Source of the DNA: Thermodesulfobacteriales bacterium
Lineage (GTDB): Bacteria > Desulfobacterota > Thermodesulfobacteria > Thermodesulfobacteriales > Thermodesulfatatoraceae
Direction of reading: 5' to 3'
Length of the DNA stretch: 47,644 bases
Assembly (NCBI GenBank): GCA_026988575.1
Contig: JALSKZ010000056.1
Coordinates: forward strand, 1 to 47,644
Shown here: one piece after another, positions 8,485-17,354 of the stretch
How positions within the stretch are numbered: position 1 is the stretch's first letter
Layout of the letters: the number at the start of each line of letters is the position of its first letter
Position numbers and translations under genes: made by a program
Notes under the pieces: model-generated
Database searches by the model: none
Told to the model about the DNA's origin: nothing
What the model saw: only the letters and a program-made list of their open reading frames with translations

Positions 8485-9411
8485 ATGATTAGGGCCCAGG
8501 GGCTTACGCGTACTTTTGGTTCTTTGGTGGCGGTAGAAGATATATCCTTTGAGGTACGTCCTGGGGAGATCATGGGGCTTTTAGGTCCTAATGGAGCGGG
8601 GAAGACCACCATTTTGCGTATGCTGGCCACAGAAATCGTCCCGGTGGCCGGCACCGCGGTGGTAGGAGGGGCCGATATCCTTAAAGAACCCTACCTAGTT
8701 CGTCAGAACCTGGGCTATCTTCCAGAGACAGCCCTCTTGTATGGGGGGCAGGAAGTGGGAGAATTTCTGAACTTTGTGGCAGAAAGCCGGGGCCTTTCCC
8801 CAGGGGAGAGACAAGAACGGCTGGCGTGGGTCGCTGAGGTTTGCGGTCTAAAAGAAGTGTGGGTTAAGCCCATTGGTGAGCTTTCTAAAGGGTACCGCCA
8901 ACGGGTAGGGTTGGCCCAGGCCCTGGTCCACGACCCTCCATGCCTTGTCCTCGACGAGCCCACTTCTGGGCTAGATCCTCTACAAATATGGGAGTTAAGG
9001 AGGCTTATCCGGACTCTGGCCCGGCAGAAGGCCATAATCTTTTCCACCCACATATTGCAAGAGATAGAGGCCCTGGCCGACTGGGTGACCATTATAAATC
9101 AGGGAAAAATAGTGGCCCAGGGGCGTTTTTCTGATCTGGCCCGTAAAGCCTCTCCTAATTGGGGCCTCCGTGTAGGGCTGGGCCAGAAATTTGATCTGTG
9201 GTCTGAGCTCTCCCTAAAAGTGGAATACCTGGGTCTAAAAGAAGATATACACTGGTACCGCATAGAGGGTCCTTTGGGCCTGGAAGAAAAGCTCTATCAC
9301 CTCTTTTGTGCCCACGGGGTAGTCCCCTTGGCCCTGCGGCGGGAAAGTGAAGACCTGGAGCAGGTATTCTTAAAGTTAATCAGCAAGGGTGGAAGCGATG
9401 TTCGGGTTTAA
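8485..9411 (+). CDS. ABC transporter ATP-binding protein (GldA-like)
   Basis: A 308-residue ATPase with Walker A GPNGAGKTT (34-42), signature LSKGYRQ (133-139), Walker B CLVLDEP (153-159) and the H-loop in IIFSTHILQE. It is followed by the ~90-residue C-terminal extension typical of ABC-2 exporter ATPases. It is cotranscribed with an ABC-2 permease/GldG fusion and a DUF4340 protein, the arrangement called Gld-like from Flavobacterium gliding genes. Outside Bacteroidota the cargo of these systems is not established. Its stop overlaps the start of the permease gene. Confidence 0.9.
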   Translation: MIRAQGLTRTFGSLVAVEDISFEVRPGEIMGLLGPNGAGKTTILRMLATEIVPVAGTAVVGGADILKEPYLVRQNLGYLPETALLYGGQEVGEFLNFVAESRGLSPGERQERLAWVAEVCGLKEVWVKPIGELSKGYRQRVGLAQALVHDPPCLVLDEPTSGLDPLQIWELRRLIRTLARQKAIIFSTHILQEIEALADWVTIINQGKIVAQGRFSDLARKASPNWGLRVGLGQKFDLWSELSLKVEYLGLKEDIHWYRIEGPLGLEEKLYHLFCAHGVVPLALRRESEDLEQVFLKLISKGGSDVRV

Positions 9412-11728
9412 GGCCTTGTTTAAAAAGGAGTTACAGGCCTATTTCAACGTCCCTATTGCCTATGTGTTTGCGGTGGTCTTTCTGCTGGTGGTTAACGGCC
9501 TGTTTATGACTACTTTTTTTCTCTCTGGGCTCTGTGATATGCGGTCCTTTTTTCAGGGGCTACCCTTATATTTGGTAGTTTTTATCCCCTCCCTTACCAT
9601 GCGGCTCTGGGCCGAAGAACGTAAGAGCGGCACTTTGTCTCTCCTTTATACCCTTCCTGTTTCTGAGTACACCCTGGTTTTGGCCAAGTTTACCGCGGCT
9701 TATCTCTTTACCTTGCTCGTCCTTGCTTCCACGTTGGTGATCCCGTTGATGCTTTCTGTGTTAGGATCACCTGACCCGGGGCCTATCTTTACAGGTTATT
9801 TGGGGGCTACTTTACTCACCGCCTTCCTCCTTGCCCTAGGGCTTGCTGTTTCGGCCTTTTTTACCGACCAGATCTTGGCCTTTATAGTGGCCCTTTTGGG
9901 GGGGTTGATCTCTCTCCTGGTGGGTACAAACCTGGTCTCCACTTCCATAGACAGTTGGTTGCCCGGGCTGGGCTCTTTCCTACGCGGGTCCCTGGGGCTT
10001 GGGGTCCATTACACAAACTTTGCCAAAGGTGTGCTTTCCCTTACCGACGTGGTCTTTTTCCTCTCTTTTACCCTAATTTTTTTGGTGATAAACGCCCTTA
10101 CCGTGGGCAATTTCTTGCGTTATAAGGGCCGTGGTCCTTTTGGGCTGGGGGTCTTATTGCTCCTAGGCATTGGTCTTTTGGGCAATGCCCTTTTATATGA
10201 CTGGGGCCTGCCGCGTTTTGATTTTACCGCCGCCAAGGTCTTTACCGTGTCCCCGGCGGCCCAAAAGGTCTTGGAAAAGCTAGAGGTGCCGGTCAAGGTT
10301 ACTTACTATGTCTCCCCTTCTGCTCAGCTTCCTACACCTATGAAACATATGGCCCGCGATGTCCGGGATATCCTGAGTGAGTTTGCGGCGCTTTCGCCTA
10401 ATTTTTCTTACCGAATTGTTGATCCCACCGGAGATCCAGAACTCATCGAAGCCCTAAAAAAAGAGGGTATTCTGCCCTTTTCTGTACAGACCATTGAAAA
10501 AGATCAGGTAAGCGTACGGCGTATTTACAGTGCCTTGGCCATTTCTTATATGGACAAAAAGACCGAGGTTATCCCCCAGGTCATTCCAGACAACCTTTCT
10601 ACCCTGGAATACGACATAGTATTGCGGATTTTTAAGCTTACACAAAAAAGCCCTCCCCTGGTGGCTTTGTTTACCCCTGACCATGGTCCTCTTGGGGCTC
10701 AAGATCCCTTTGCATTGGCCAAAGAGCTTCTAAAACAGGATGGCTTTAAGGTAAAGGGGGTTCCCCTGGATCGACATCATCCACTCCCCCCGGAAACCCG
10801 TTTGCTCTTGGTGCTTGATCCTGGGGCCTTGAGCCGGGATCAACTTGACCAAATAGACCAATTTCTTCATCAAGGCCATCCGGTCATAATAGCAGCGCAA
10901 GGATTTAGCTATTTTTATGGCCCGGGGGCTCAGGGAGGCATAACAGCCACGGCCCTTAAAAAGGATCTTTCTATTAATCGTCTCCTAAAGTCCTATGGTG
11001 TAGAAATAGACCCCCGGATGCTTCTTGATAAGCAAAGTGCTATCCTGGCGGTCTCTTCGGCCAGGCCCATGGGCATGTTTATGGAGGTGGTACGCACTCC
11101 TGTACGATTCCCCATGCAGGTCAAAGTCCTGCCCTACCAGATGAATCGTGATCTTTCGGTAACTAGTCATCTATCGGCCCTTTTGTACCTCTGGGGGAGT
11201 GCCTTAAAGACCCATCCAGGGCTCTGGAAAAAGGCGGGCCTTAAGGCCCAGGTCCTTTTTCACTCCAGTAAAGATTCCTGGTTAAGGCCTTATACTCCGG
11301 GGCCTTTTTTACCCGAAGACCTCCTGCCTCCTAAAGGGACAGGTCGGGGGCCGTATCCCTTGGCAGTTTTACTTTCCGGGAAATTCCCACGGGCCTTTAA
11401 GTTGAAAGGGACCAGGGATAACAGACCAAGTCACCTGGTGGTCATCGGCTGTAGTAGCATGTTTGATAACCATACCCTCCAGGCCTACGCCAACGCCGAT
11501 CTCTTATTGAACCTGGTGGAGAGCTTGACCCTGGGTGACGAACTGCTTTACATCCGGGCCAAGACCCAAATAGAGCACTATTTACCTAACATCAGTACCA
11601 GACAAAGGGCCTTCTGGCGCGTTTTGGTTACCGGCTTACCTCCTGTCTTGTGGATCCTGGTGGGGGTGTTGTGGGCAGGGTATCGGCGTCGGCGACGCCA
11701 AAGATGGGGGCAAGGAGGCCTAAGATGA
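9398..11728 (+). CDS. ABC-2 permease fused to GldG-type periplasmic domain
   Basis: About 776 residues. The N-terminal ~250 form an ABC-2 permease with six hydrophobic helices and the motif RLWAEERKSGTLSLLYTLPV, common to GldF-type permeases. Residues about 265-740 form the GldG-like extracytoplasmic region, beginning LPRFDFTAAKVFTVSPAAQKVL, and a final helix ends in a basic cytoplasmic tail (YRRRRRQRWG). GldF and GldG are separate genes in gliding bacteria; here they are one chain. ATG 9398 is chosen because AAGGGTGG (9384-9391) sits six bases upstream and covers the alternative GTG at 9389. The stop overlaps the next start as ATGA. Confidence 0.88.
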   Translation: MFGFKALFKKELQAYFNVPIAYVFAVVFLLVVNGLFMTTFFLSGLCDMRSFFQGLPLYLVVFIPSLTMRLWAEERKSGTLSLLYTLPVSEYTLVLAKFTAAYLFTLLVLASTLVIPLMLSVLGSPDPGPIFTGYLGATLLTAFLLALGLAVSAFFTDQILAFIVALLGGLISLLVGTNLVSTSIDSWLPGLGSFLRGSLGLGVHYTNFAKGVLSLTDVVFFLSFTLIFLVINALTVGNFLRYKGRGPFGLGVLLLLGIGLLGNALLYDWGLPRFDFTAAKVFTVSPAAQKVLEKLEVPVKVTYYVSPSAQLPTPMKHMARDVRDILSEFAALSPNFSYRIVDPTGDPELIEALKKEGILPFSVQTIEKDQVSVRRIYSALAISYMDKKTEVIPQVIPDNLSTLEYDIVLRIFKLTQKSPPLVALFTPDHGPLGAQDPFALAKELLKQDGFKVKGVPLDRHHPLPPETRLLLVLDPGALSRDQLDQIDQFLHQGHPVIIAAQGFSYFYGPGAQGGITATALKKDLSINRLLKSYGVEIDPRMLLDKQSAILAVSSARPMGMFMEVVRTPVRFPMQVKVLPYQMNRDLSVTSHLSALLYLWGSALKTHPGLWKKAGLKAQVLFHSSKDSWLRPYTPGPFLPEDLLPPKGTGRGPYPLAVLLSGKFPRAFKLKGTRDNRPSHLVVIGCSSMFDNHTLQAYANADLLLNLVESLTLGDELLYIRAKTQIEHYLPNISTRQRAFWRVLVTGLPPVLWILVGVLWAGYRRRRRQRWGQGGLR

Positions 11729-12675
11729 GCCGTTGTACCCTTATCCTGCTGGCCTTGGTCCTTACCCTCCTGGTGGGAGTCTATGCCTTGCACAAATCCC
11801 CAAGATACCAGTCCAGAGAGTCAGTTTTGGTGCTCCTAGGGAGAAAAGACTGGGCCTTGGCCGATAGAATAGACGTTTACCTTGGTGATAAGGGCCAGGG
11901 CCTTAAAATGCAAAGGACTCCCAGGGGGTGGGTAATTATCACCAAATATGAAAAACCCGCCAATAAGGTATTGGTCAAGGAATTTTTAGCCAATTTAGCC
12001 CGCTTGCGCGGAGAAGAACGGGTTTGTCAAAAAGACCTACTGGCCAGATTTAGCCTGACCCCTAAAAAGGCCTTACACATTGTACTTTATCGTAAAGGAA
12101 AGCTTCTGGGACACCTGTTAATAGGCAAACGTGGTCCTACGTGGCAGAGTGTCTTTGTGCGTGAGTTCTCTTCCCCGTGTGTGTATCTTGTATGGTCTAA
12201 CTTGCTGGCTCGGTTTGACATCTGGAAAGAAGTCCCTGATGTACCCAAAGAGAAGGAATTTGTGGATTTGAAGGTCCTTGATGTGCCTTTAAAAGGCCTA
12301 AAAAGCCTCAAGTTTTCCGGGACCCTTCCGGATCATAAAAGATGGTTTTGGAAAATTTATCGTCAAAAAGGAAGTTTTTTTTATTTAACTCCCTCCCGTA
12401 AAACAAGGCTTTCTGCTTCGGAGGCCGAAAAATTTCTCAGGAGATTGTTCCCGCTTTATGCCGAAAGCTTAGTAGAGCCCAGGGATTTTCCCTCGCCCAC
12501 CGCCCAGGTTATCTTTCAGAGCCAGTTGGGCCGGCAAGTCCAAATAGAATTTGGGCCCTGTGGGGGTAAGAGAGGAGAACGAGTCTGTAAAGTGAGAAAA
12601 GGGCCCTATGTATACGAAGTGAGGGAGGAACTTTTAAGGCCCTTTTGGCAGGGTCTTCAGGGCCCTGGAGATTAA
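11725..12675 (+). CDS. DUF4340-type membrane-anchored protein of the Gld-like ABC operon
   Basis: About 316 residues with an N-terminal membrane anchor (LILLALVLTLLVGVYAL) and a soluble, basic extracytoplasmic part with repeated YxxG/WxxI-like beta motifs. ATG 11725 is used because AAGGAGG lies seven bases upstream (11712-11718) and the codon overlaps the permease stop as ATGA; a longer frame from 11650 lacks a site. Position and topology fit the DUF4340 proteins that accompany GldA/GldFG operons, but the domain is recognised from memory and is divergent. Its stop codon overlaps the stop of the converging pilB-like gene by four bases, so there is no spacer or terminator between the two operons. 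Confidence 0.75.
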   Translation: MSRCTLILLALVLTLLVGVYALHKSPRYQSRESVLVLLGRKDWALADRIDVYLGDKGQGLKMQRTPRGWVIITKYEKPANKVLVKEFLANLARLRGEERVCQKDLLARFSLTPKKALHIVLYRKGKLLGHLLIGKRGPTWQSVFVREFSSPCVYLVWSNLLARFDIWKEVPDVPKEKEFVDLKVLDVPLKGLKSLKFSGTLPDHKRWFWKIYRQKGSFFYLTPSRKTRLSASEAEKFLRRLFPLYAESLVEPRDFPSPTAQVIFQSQLGRQVQIEFGPCGGKRGERVCKVRKGPYVYEVREELLRPFWQGLQGPGD

Positions 12676-14966
12676 CGGATACACACGGCGCGAATCTGTC
12701 TAAGGTCGGTTTCTCCAGCAACGACCTTCCATATGCCGTCTTGCTTTAGGGTTAGCATGCCGTTTCTCATGGCGGCGTCTCGTATTTCGTGTACCGGGGC
12801 CCCTTTGACAATAAGATCTCTAATATCGTCGTTGGCGATCAATAGTTCGTGTACGGCCAGACGTCCTTTATAGCCCGTCTGATTACATTGGCTGCACCCT
12901 TTGGGGCGATAAAAGGTGACCCCTTGGAGGTCTTCTTTTTTCAGGGGCTTTGTGGGGTGGGGGCCGTATTCGTCAATGAGCTGTTCTATTTCTTTTTCCG
13001 AAGGGGTATAGGGTTCTTTACAGTACTTACAAAGGCGTTTGGCCAGACGTTGCGCCAGTATGCCCAGCAGGGCATCGGCAAAGTTATAGGGATCCATCCC
13101 CATACCCAGGAGGCGGGTTACGGTTTCGGGGGCTGAGTTGGTATGTAACGTAGTAAAGACCAGATGACCAGTCAACGAGGCCTCGATTACGGTGCGGGCT
13201 GTTTCTTCGTCACGTGTCTCTCCAATCATTATTATGTCGGGGTCGGCCCGCAGGAAGGCCCTGAGCACTCTGGCGAAGGTAAGACCTATTTTGGGCTTTA
13301 CTTGTACCTGCCGCAACCCATCTTGAACGATTTCTACCGGGTCTTCGGCCGTCCAAATCTTTTTATTTGGTCGGTTGATGTAACGCAAGGCGGCGTGCAA
13401 AGTGGTGGTTTTACCTGAACCCGTGGGCCCCACCACCAAGATTAGACCATAGGGCATTTCCAGTAATTTTTTTAGGTTTTCAAGATTTTCTGCCGAAAGA
13501 CCAATGTCTTCCAGAGGCATGGCCTCCACCGAGGCCAAAATACGCATGACCACGTCTTCGTTTCCTTCAATGGTGGGGATAGTGGCCACGCGCACCTCAA
13601 AACTGCGTCCGTTTTTCATTTTAAATTTTATCTTTCCGTCCTGAGGGAGACGTTTTTCGGCAATATCAAGATTGGCCATGATTTTGTAGCGCGAGATAAG
13701 TGCACGCTTGTAGACAAAAGGTATGTTTTTGAATATGTGGCACTCACCGTCTATGCGCAACCTTACCTGGGCACCGCGTTTTCCAGTGAGGCTTTCTATA
13801 TGGATGTCGGAAGCCCCTCGGCGATAGGCCTCTTCTAGGATATGGTTTGCCAGTTGAACTACGATACTATCGGCTATCTCCTCACTTTCGTCCTCACCGG
13901 CCTCTTCTTCTTCATTAATTATCTCCAAACTTTCTAATTCTTCGGGTAGGTCAAAATCAGACTTGCCGTAAAAGTAGTCTATAAATTTTTGTATATCTTC
14001 TTTAAGGGCCACACGTAGCTCGAATTTTTCGGCCTTAAGTACTTGGCGAATAAGGTCTAAACGAATGGTATCTGAAGGGTCGTCTATGACTAGGACTACA
14101 CGACCTTCTTTTTCTTCTATAGGGATGCACAGGTTTTCGCGGAAGAAATTTTCTTTGATCCCTTCGATGCAGGAAGGTTTCGGGCCTACTTCTAGCTCGG
14201 AAAATTCCACAAAGGGATATCCGTAAAAGCTGCTTAAGGCCCGACCAATAGCTTCTTTGGGGATCCCAAATTCTTCAATAAGGACACTTTCGATGCTTAC
14301 GTTCTTTTCTTGGGCCTTTTTTCTGGCCAGTTCATAGGTCTCTTCGTCAAGTAGACCTTCACTAAATAATAATTGTAGGCGACCATATTTTTGCTGTATT
14401 TCTCGGAGGTGTTGGATCCGTTCGGTAAGGTCTTTGTAGTTGGCATTATAATGGGAGGCCCGCATGTAGGCCTCCAAGGCCTTGTCAAAATTCAATAAGT
14501 GTTCGTAAGCCCGCCCCAGGGAATAATTTATAAATAATAGATCCTCCACCGAAAGCTGACCCAAGGCCAGGGCCTGCTGGGCTACCTCTATTAGTCGTTC
14601 GTAACGACCTGTTTCTAAGAGGAGTTCCAGGAGGTTTTTATATACTTCGGGATCTTGGAAACCTAAGGCCAGCAGACGCTCAAAGGCCTCTATAGCCTCT
14701 TCACGAAAGCCGCCTTCCTTGAAGGCCAGGGCTTCTTCCAGGGCCAGCTCTTCAGGGGTTTTTTCCTCGACGGGGGGCGGTGGCGGTGGCTGTTTTTTTT
14801 GTAATAAGTCGATCCGGGCGTTTATCTCGGCGCGGAGGCTTTCCGCCTCGGGATCCTGGCCGAGATTTTTCAATACTTCTTCGTAGGCGGCAACAGCTTC
14901 GTCAATTAGTCCTTGTTCCGCATAAATTTCGGCCTCTTTAAGGGTTTGTTCCCATCTCTGGTTCAC
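12672..14966 (-). CDS. TPR-fused type IV pilus assembly ATPase (PilB/GspE family)
   Basis: A 764-residue secretion/pilus ATPase. Residues about 1-195 form TPR-like helical repeats, interrupted by a proline run (60-65). Residues about 197-260 resemble the MshEN/T2SSE-N domain, and the catalytic core follows. Walker A is GPTGSGKTT (513-521), Asp-box SDIHIE is at 386-391 and Walker B DPDIIMIGE is at about 575-583. Zinc cysteines C646, C649, C691 and C694 match PilB/GspE extension ATPases and are absent from PilT. The start is GTG 14966, overlapping the upstream 433-residue gene by 29 bases. It is the last gene of the mglB-mglA operon, so pilus extension is probably placed or switched by MglA, by analogy with Myxococcus. 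Confidence 0.9.
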   Translation of the reverse strand: MNQRWEQTLKEAEIYAEQGLIDEAVAAYEEVLKNLGQDPEAESLRAEINARIDLLQKKQPPPPPPVEEKTPEELALEEALAFKEGGFREEAIEAFERLLALGFQDPEVYKNLLELLLETGRYERLIEVAQQALALGQLSVEDLLFINYSLGRAYEHLLNFDKALEAYMRASHYNANYKDLTERIQHLREIQQKYGRLQLLFSEGLLDEETYELARKKAQEKNVSIESVLIEEFGIPKEAIGRALSSFYGYPFVEFSELEVGPKPSCIEGIKENFFRENLCIPIEEKEGRVVLVIDDPSDTIRLDLIRQVLKAEKFELRVALKEDIQKFIDYFYGKSDFDLPEELESLEIINEEEEAGEDESEEIADSIVVQLANHILEEAYRRGASDIHIESLTGKRGAQVRLRIDGECHIFKNIPFVYKRALISRYKIMANLDIAEKRLPQDGKIKFKMKNGRSFEVRVATIPTIEGNEDVVMRILASVEAMPLEDIGLSAENLENLKKLLEMPYGLILVVGPTGSGKTTTLHAALRYINRPNKKIWTAEDPVEIVQDGLRQVQVKPKIGLTFARVLRAFLRADPDIIMIGETRDEETARTVIEASLTGHLVFTTLHTNSAPETVTRLLGMGMDPYNFADALLGILAQRLAKRLCKYCKEPYTPSEKEIEQLIDEYGPHPTKPLKKEDLQGVTFYRPKGCSQCNQTGYKGRLAVHELLIANDDIRDLIVKGAPVHEIRDAAMRNGMLTLKQDGIWKVVAGETDLRQIRAVCIR

Positions 14967-16239
14967 TTCTTCCTACCCTTTTTACCCCCACTATGGGATA
15001 TTTTTGGTTACCAATAACAATGGCTCCTTGGCCCTGATTTTCCTGCGGCAAGTATTGGGCCTCTTCGGGAATGGTCACGGGTTCAGCGTCGTCTACCGCC
15101 AGGGCCAGTCCTTGATCTTCTTTCCAGAGCAAAATCAGGGTTTCTCCCTGGGTGAAGCCCTTTAAAACCGGCAATTTTAGGCGACGCAATTCTTCTTCGT
15201 CTCTTTGGGCCAAGGGGCCGGAGAGTTTATTTTTAAGCCTTACAAAGGGTAAAAATCCCCACGAGCCCAGAAGGGCCTTTAAGGGAAAATACCCCGTTAA
15301 AAGGAGATCTTGCCAGTTTTCTCTTATAGGCCCAATAAAGGCTATTTCCTCGGTAGGTACCAGGTATTTTTGTAGATTTTGTTCGCATATATAGGCTTCG
15401 TGGAAAGGTGGGGCCAGTTTTTTTACCCCTTGCCTTAAAGCAGTCTTTTGGGCCTTTAATTTGCGCAGCACCTCCTGGGCCAGATCTTTAAGTTCTGGTC
15501 GCAATTCAGGGGGTAAGTCTTCTACCAGGGTTTCTATTTCGTTGATCCCTTTTCGGGTTATGTTTTGCCAATTTTTGAGCCGTGGAGACTTGTTAAACAG
15601 CCAGTCAAAGAGCACAAGTCTTTGGTAGTCTAAGGTAAGTTGCCTGATAAGCCGACGTAGCAGCTTTTCTTCTTCGGTGGCAGCGGCGCTGGGATGAGTC
15701 TTTAATTTGGTAAGTACTTTGCGCAAATGTTCAATGTAAGGACCCGGTTCTTTACCATGGATGGTGATAAGATTAAGGGCCACAATCCCTTGATGTAGAA
15801 AATGAAGCCATTCAGGACGGGCCTCGTGGGCCCTGTCTTTGAGCCATGAGCCTACCTGGTGCATAAGATCAAATATTTCGTGGAGTTCAGGGGGGCTCTT
15901 CTCCTTGGCCTCTTCAAGGGCGGTAAGGAAATCCAGACAATTTTCAATAGTAAGTTCCCACTCCAAACTCAGGAGCACCGCGGCCAGTTTTTCCAGGTCT
16001 TTTTGGCTAAGTCCCCTATCTTCTTGGGAAGAAGAGGAGAGCTCGGGTTCTAGAAGTTCGTCTAACGAAGGGAATTCTATTACCTTAGAATCGTCTTTTT
16101 CTATGGGTTCCAGCTCAAGGGGGGTCTTTAAAGAGTCGTCTTCTATTACGTTTACCTCTTCTGTCTTGGTGCTGCCAAAGATTTCGTCTATGGCCTTTTC
16201 TACCGCCAAATCAAATTCTTTGTCGTCAGGTAGACTCAT
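14938..16239 (-). CDS. Unknown 433-residue protein between MglA and the pilus ATPase
   Basis: No family is recognised with confidence. The N-terminal ~75 residues are acidic and look disordered (SSSSQEDRG, repeated Glu/Asp/Leu). Residues about 80-300 are helical and rich in Leu/Lys. The last ~90 residues (from GETLILLWKEDQGLALAVDD) are beta-like and end in an acidic/basic tail. This last part faintly resembles a CheW-type fold, which is only a suspicion. There is no signal peptide or membrane segment. It overlaps mglA by ATGA and the ATPase by 29 bases, so all products should be made together. That makes it a candidate adaptor or effector linking the MglA GTPase with the ATPase. Confidence 0.75.
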   Translation of the reverse strand: MSLPDDKEFDLAVEKAIDEIFGSTKTEEVNVIEDDSLKTPLELEPIEKDDSKVIEFPSLDELLEPELSSSSQEDRGLSQKDLEKLAAVLLSLEWELTIENCLDFLTALEEAKEKSPPELHEIFDLMHQVGSWLKDRAHEARPEWLHFLHQGIVALNLITIHGKEPGPYIEHLRKVLTKLKTHPSAAATEEEKLLRRLIRQLTLDYQRLVLFDWLFNKSPRLKNWQNITRKGINEIETLVEDLPPELRPELKDLAQEVLRKLKAQKTALRQGVKKLAPPFHEAYICEQNLQKYLVPTEEIAFIGPIRENWQDLLLTGYFPLKALLGSWGFLPFVRLKNKLSGPLAQRDEEELRRLKLPVLKGFTQGETLILLWKEDQGLALAVDDAEPVTIPEEAQYLPQENQGQGAIVIGNQKYPIVGVKRVGRSEPEMGTNP

Positions 16240-16880
16240 AAGGCCCCTCCTTGAGCCCGCGTAATTTGTTTGCCAAAGATATATTTGCGGGCTACATATT
16301 TAACAGTGCGTTTGCTAATCTCCTTCAGGGTTTCAAATACGCCGATTCCCTTGGTAGCTGCGGCTTCGAAATAGGGTGCTCCTATGTCCTTATTTAAGTC
16401 CTCTTCTAATTCCTCTACGGAAAGGATAGGTATAGAAGAAGATATAAGATCTCGCTTATTGTACTGAAAGACCAAGGGTAAATCCTCTAATTTTAGATTG
16501 TATTCTGTTAAATTGTTGCGCAAATCAGTCAGACTTTCGATATTTTTTTCCCTCCTTTTGCGTAAAGAGTCTGCCACAAAGACTATGCCATCTACGCCTT
16601 TAAGTACCAGTTTCCTCGTGGCGCGATAATGAGATTGACCAGGTACGGTGTAGAGTTGGATACGGATGTTTAGCCCTTGTATTTTGCCCAGGTTTATGGG
16701 AAGGAGGTCAAAAAAAAGGGTCCTTTCCCCGCGCGTTTCTATAGTGAGGAGTTTGCCCCGGTATTTTTCACTTACCGCATTATAAATATAAAACAAATTG
16801 GTAGTCTTGCCCGACCTTCCTGGGCCATAGTAAACGATTTTACAGTGTATTTCGCGTCTATTTAGGTCGATTAAGGCCAT
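16236..16880 (-). CDS. mglA: MglA-family small Ras-like GTPase (polarity switch)
   Basis: A 214-residue GTPase with P-loop GPGRSGKTT (19-27), PM3 region TVPGQ (78-82) and base-recognition NKRD (141-144). The two residues that Myxococcus MglA uses for catalysis, Arg53 and Gln82, fall at exactly the same numbers here, in ERTLFFD and TVPGQ. In known systems MglA-GTP marks the leading pole and directs type IV pili or gliding complexes, and MglB stimulates its GTP hydrolysis. The gene lies four bases after mglB and overlaps the next gene by four. The family call is strong. Confidence 0.95.
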   Translation of the reverse strand: MALIDLNRREIHCKIVYYGPGRSGKTTNLFYIYNAVSEKYRGKLLTIETRGERTLFFDLLPINLGKIQGLNIRIQLYTVPGQSHYRATRKLVLKGVDGIVFVADSLRKRREKNIESLTDLRNNLTEYNLKLEDLPLVFQYNKRDLISSSIPILSVEELEEDLNKDIGAPYFEAAATKGIGVFETLKEISKRTVKYVARKYIFGKQITRAQGGAL

Positions 16881-16884
16881 AAAA

Positions 16885-17280
16885 TTAGCTTTCTGAGAGG
16901 AGATCTAATAGTTCTTGGGCTACTTGCGTAACCCGTAGTCTTACTAACCCCAAAGGGATTTCATCGGTAAATATAGTGACCAAAATAAAATCTTTACCCA
17001 CTTTACTGAAGTGAATGTTGTCTTTTTTACCCTTGTGGTAAAGGATAGAGAAATCTTCTTCACCGATTAACTTGGCAATTTGGGCCGTGGCGCCAAAATT
17101 TGCCGCGGCCAGGGCTGCAAGAGAAGTGGTGTCCACACCGTTGTCATTGCCGGCGGCTACAATGACGTTCCCTGCCTCGTCTATGAGGAGGGCCAGCGAT
17201 ACCCCCACCGAGACCAATTGCTTGTCTAAAACATTTTCAAGACGTTTGGCTTTCTCTTGCGTAACGATCATCATACTCAT
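16885..17280 (-). CDS. mglB: Roadblock/LC7 protein, MglB-like GTPase-activating partner
   Basis: A 131-residue Roadblock/LC7-domain protein. The fold signature is seen in VGVSLALLIDEAGNVIVAAG, then SLAALAAANFGATAQIAKLIGE, then the beta strand KDFILVTIF. MglB dimers act as the activating protein of MglA and fix its polarity. The gene order mglB-mglA with a four-base gap is the classical pair. It diverges from an HDOD gene across a 74-base spacer. The start context is weak, with several ATG codons close together (17280, 17274, 17271). Confidence 0.9.
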   Translation of the reverse strand: MSMMIVTQEKAKRLENVLDKQLVSVGVSLALLIDEAGNVIVAAGNDNGVDTTSLAALAAANFGATAQIAKLIGEEDFSILYHKGKKDNIHFSKVGKDFILVTIFTDEIPLGLVRLRVTQVAQELLDLLSES

Positions 17281-17354
17281 GACATTCTTTTTTTCGGTAA
17301 ACGGGCCTAGGTGCTAAAATTTTTAGGAAAGGATCCGTTAGGCCGAAGATAAAA

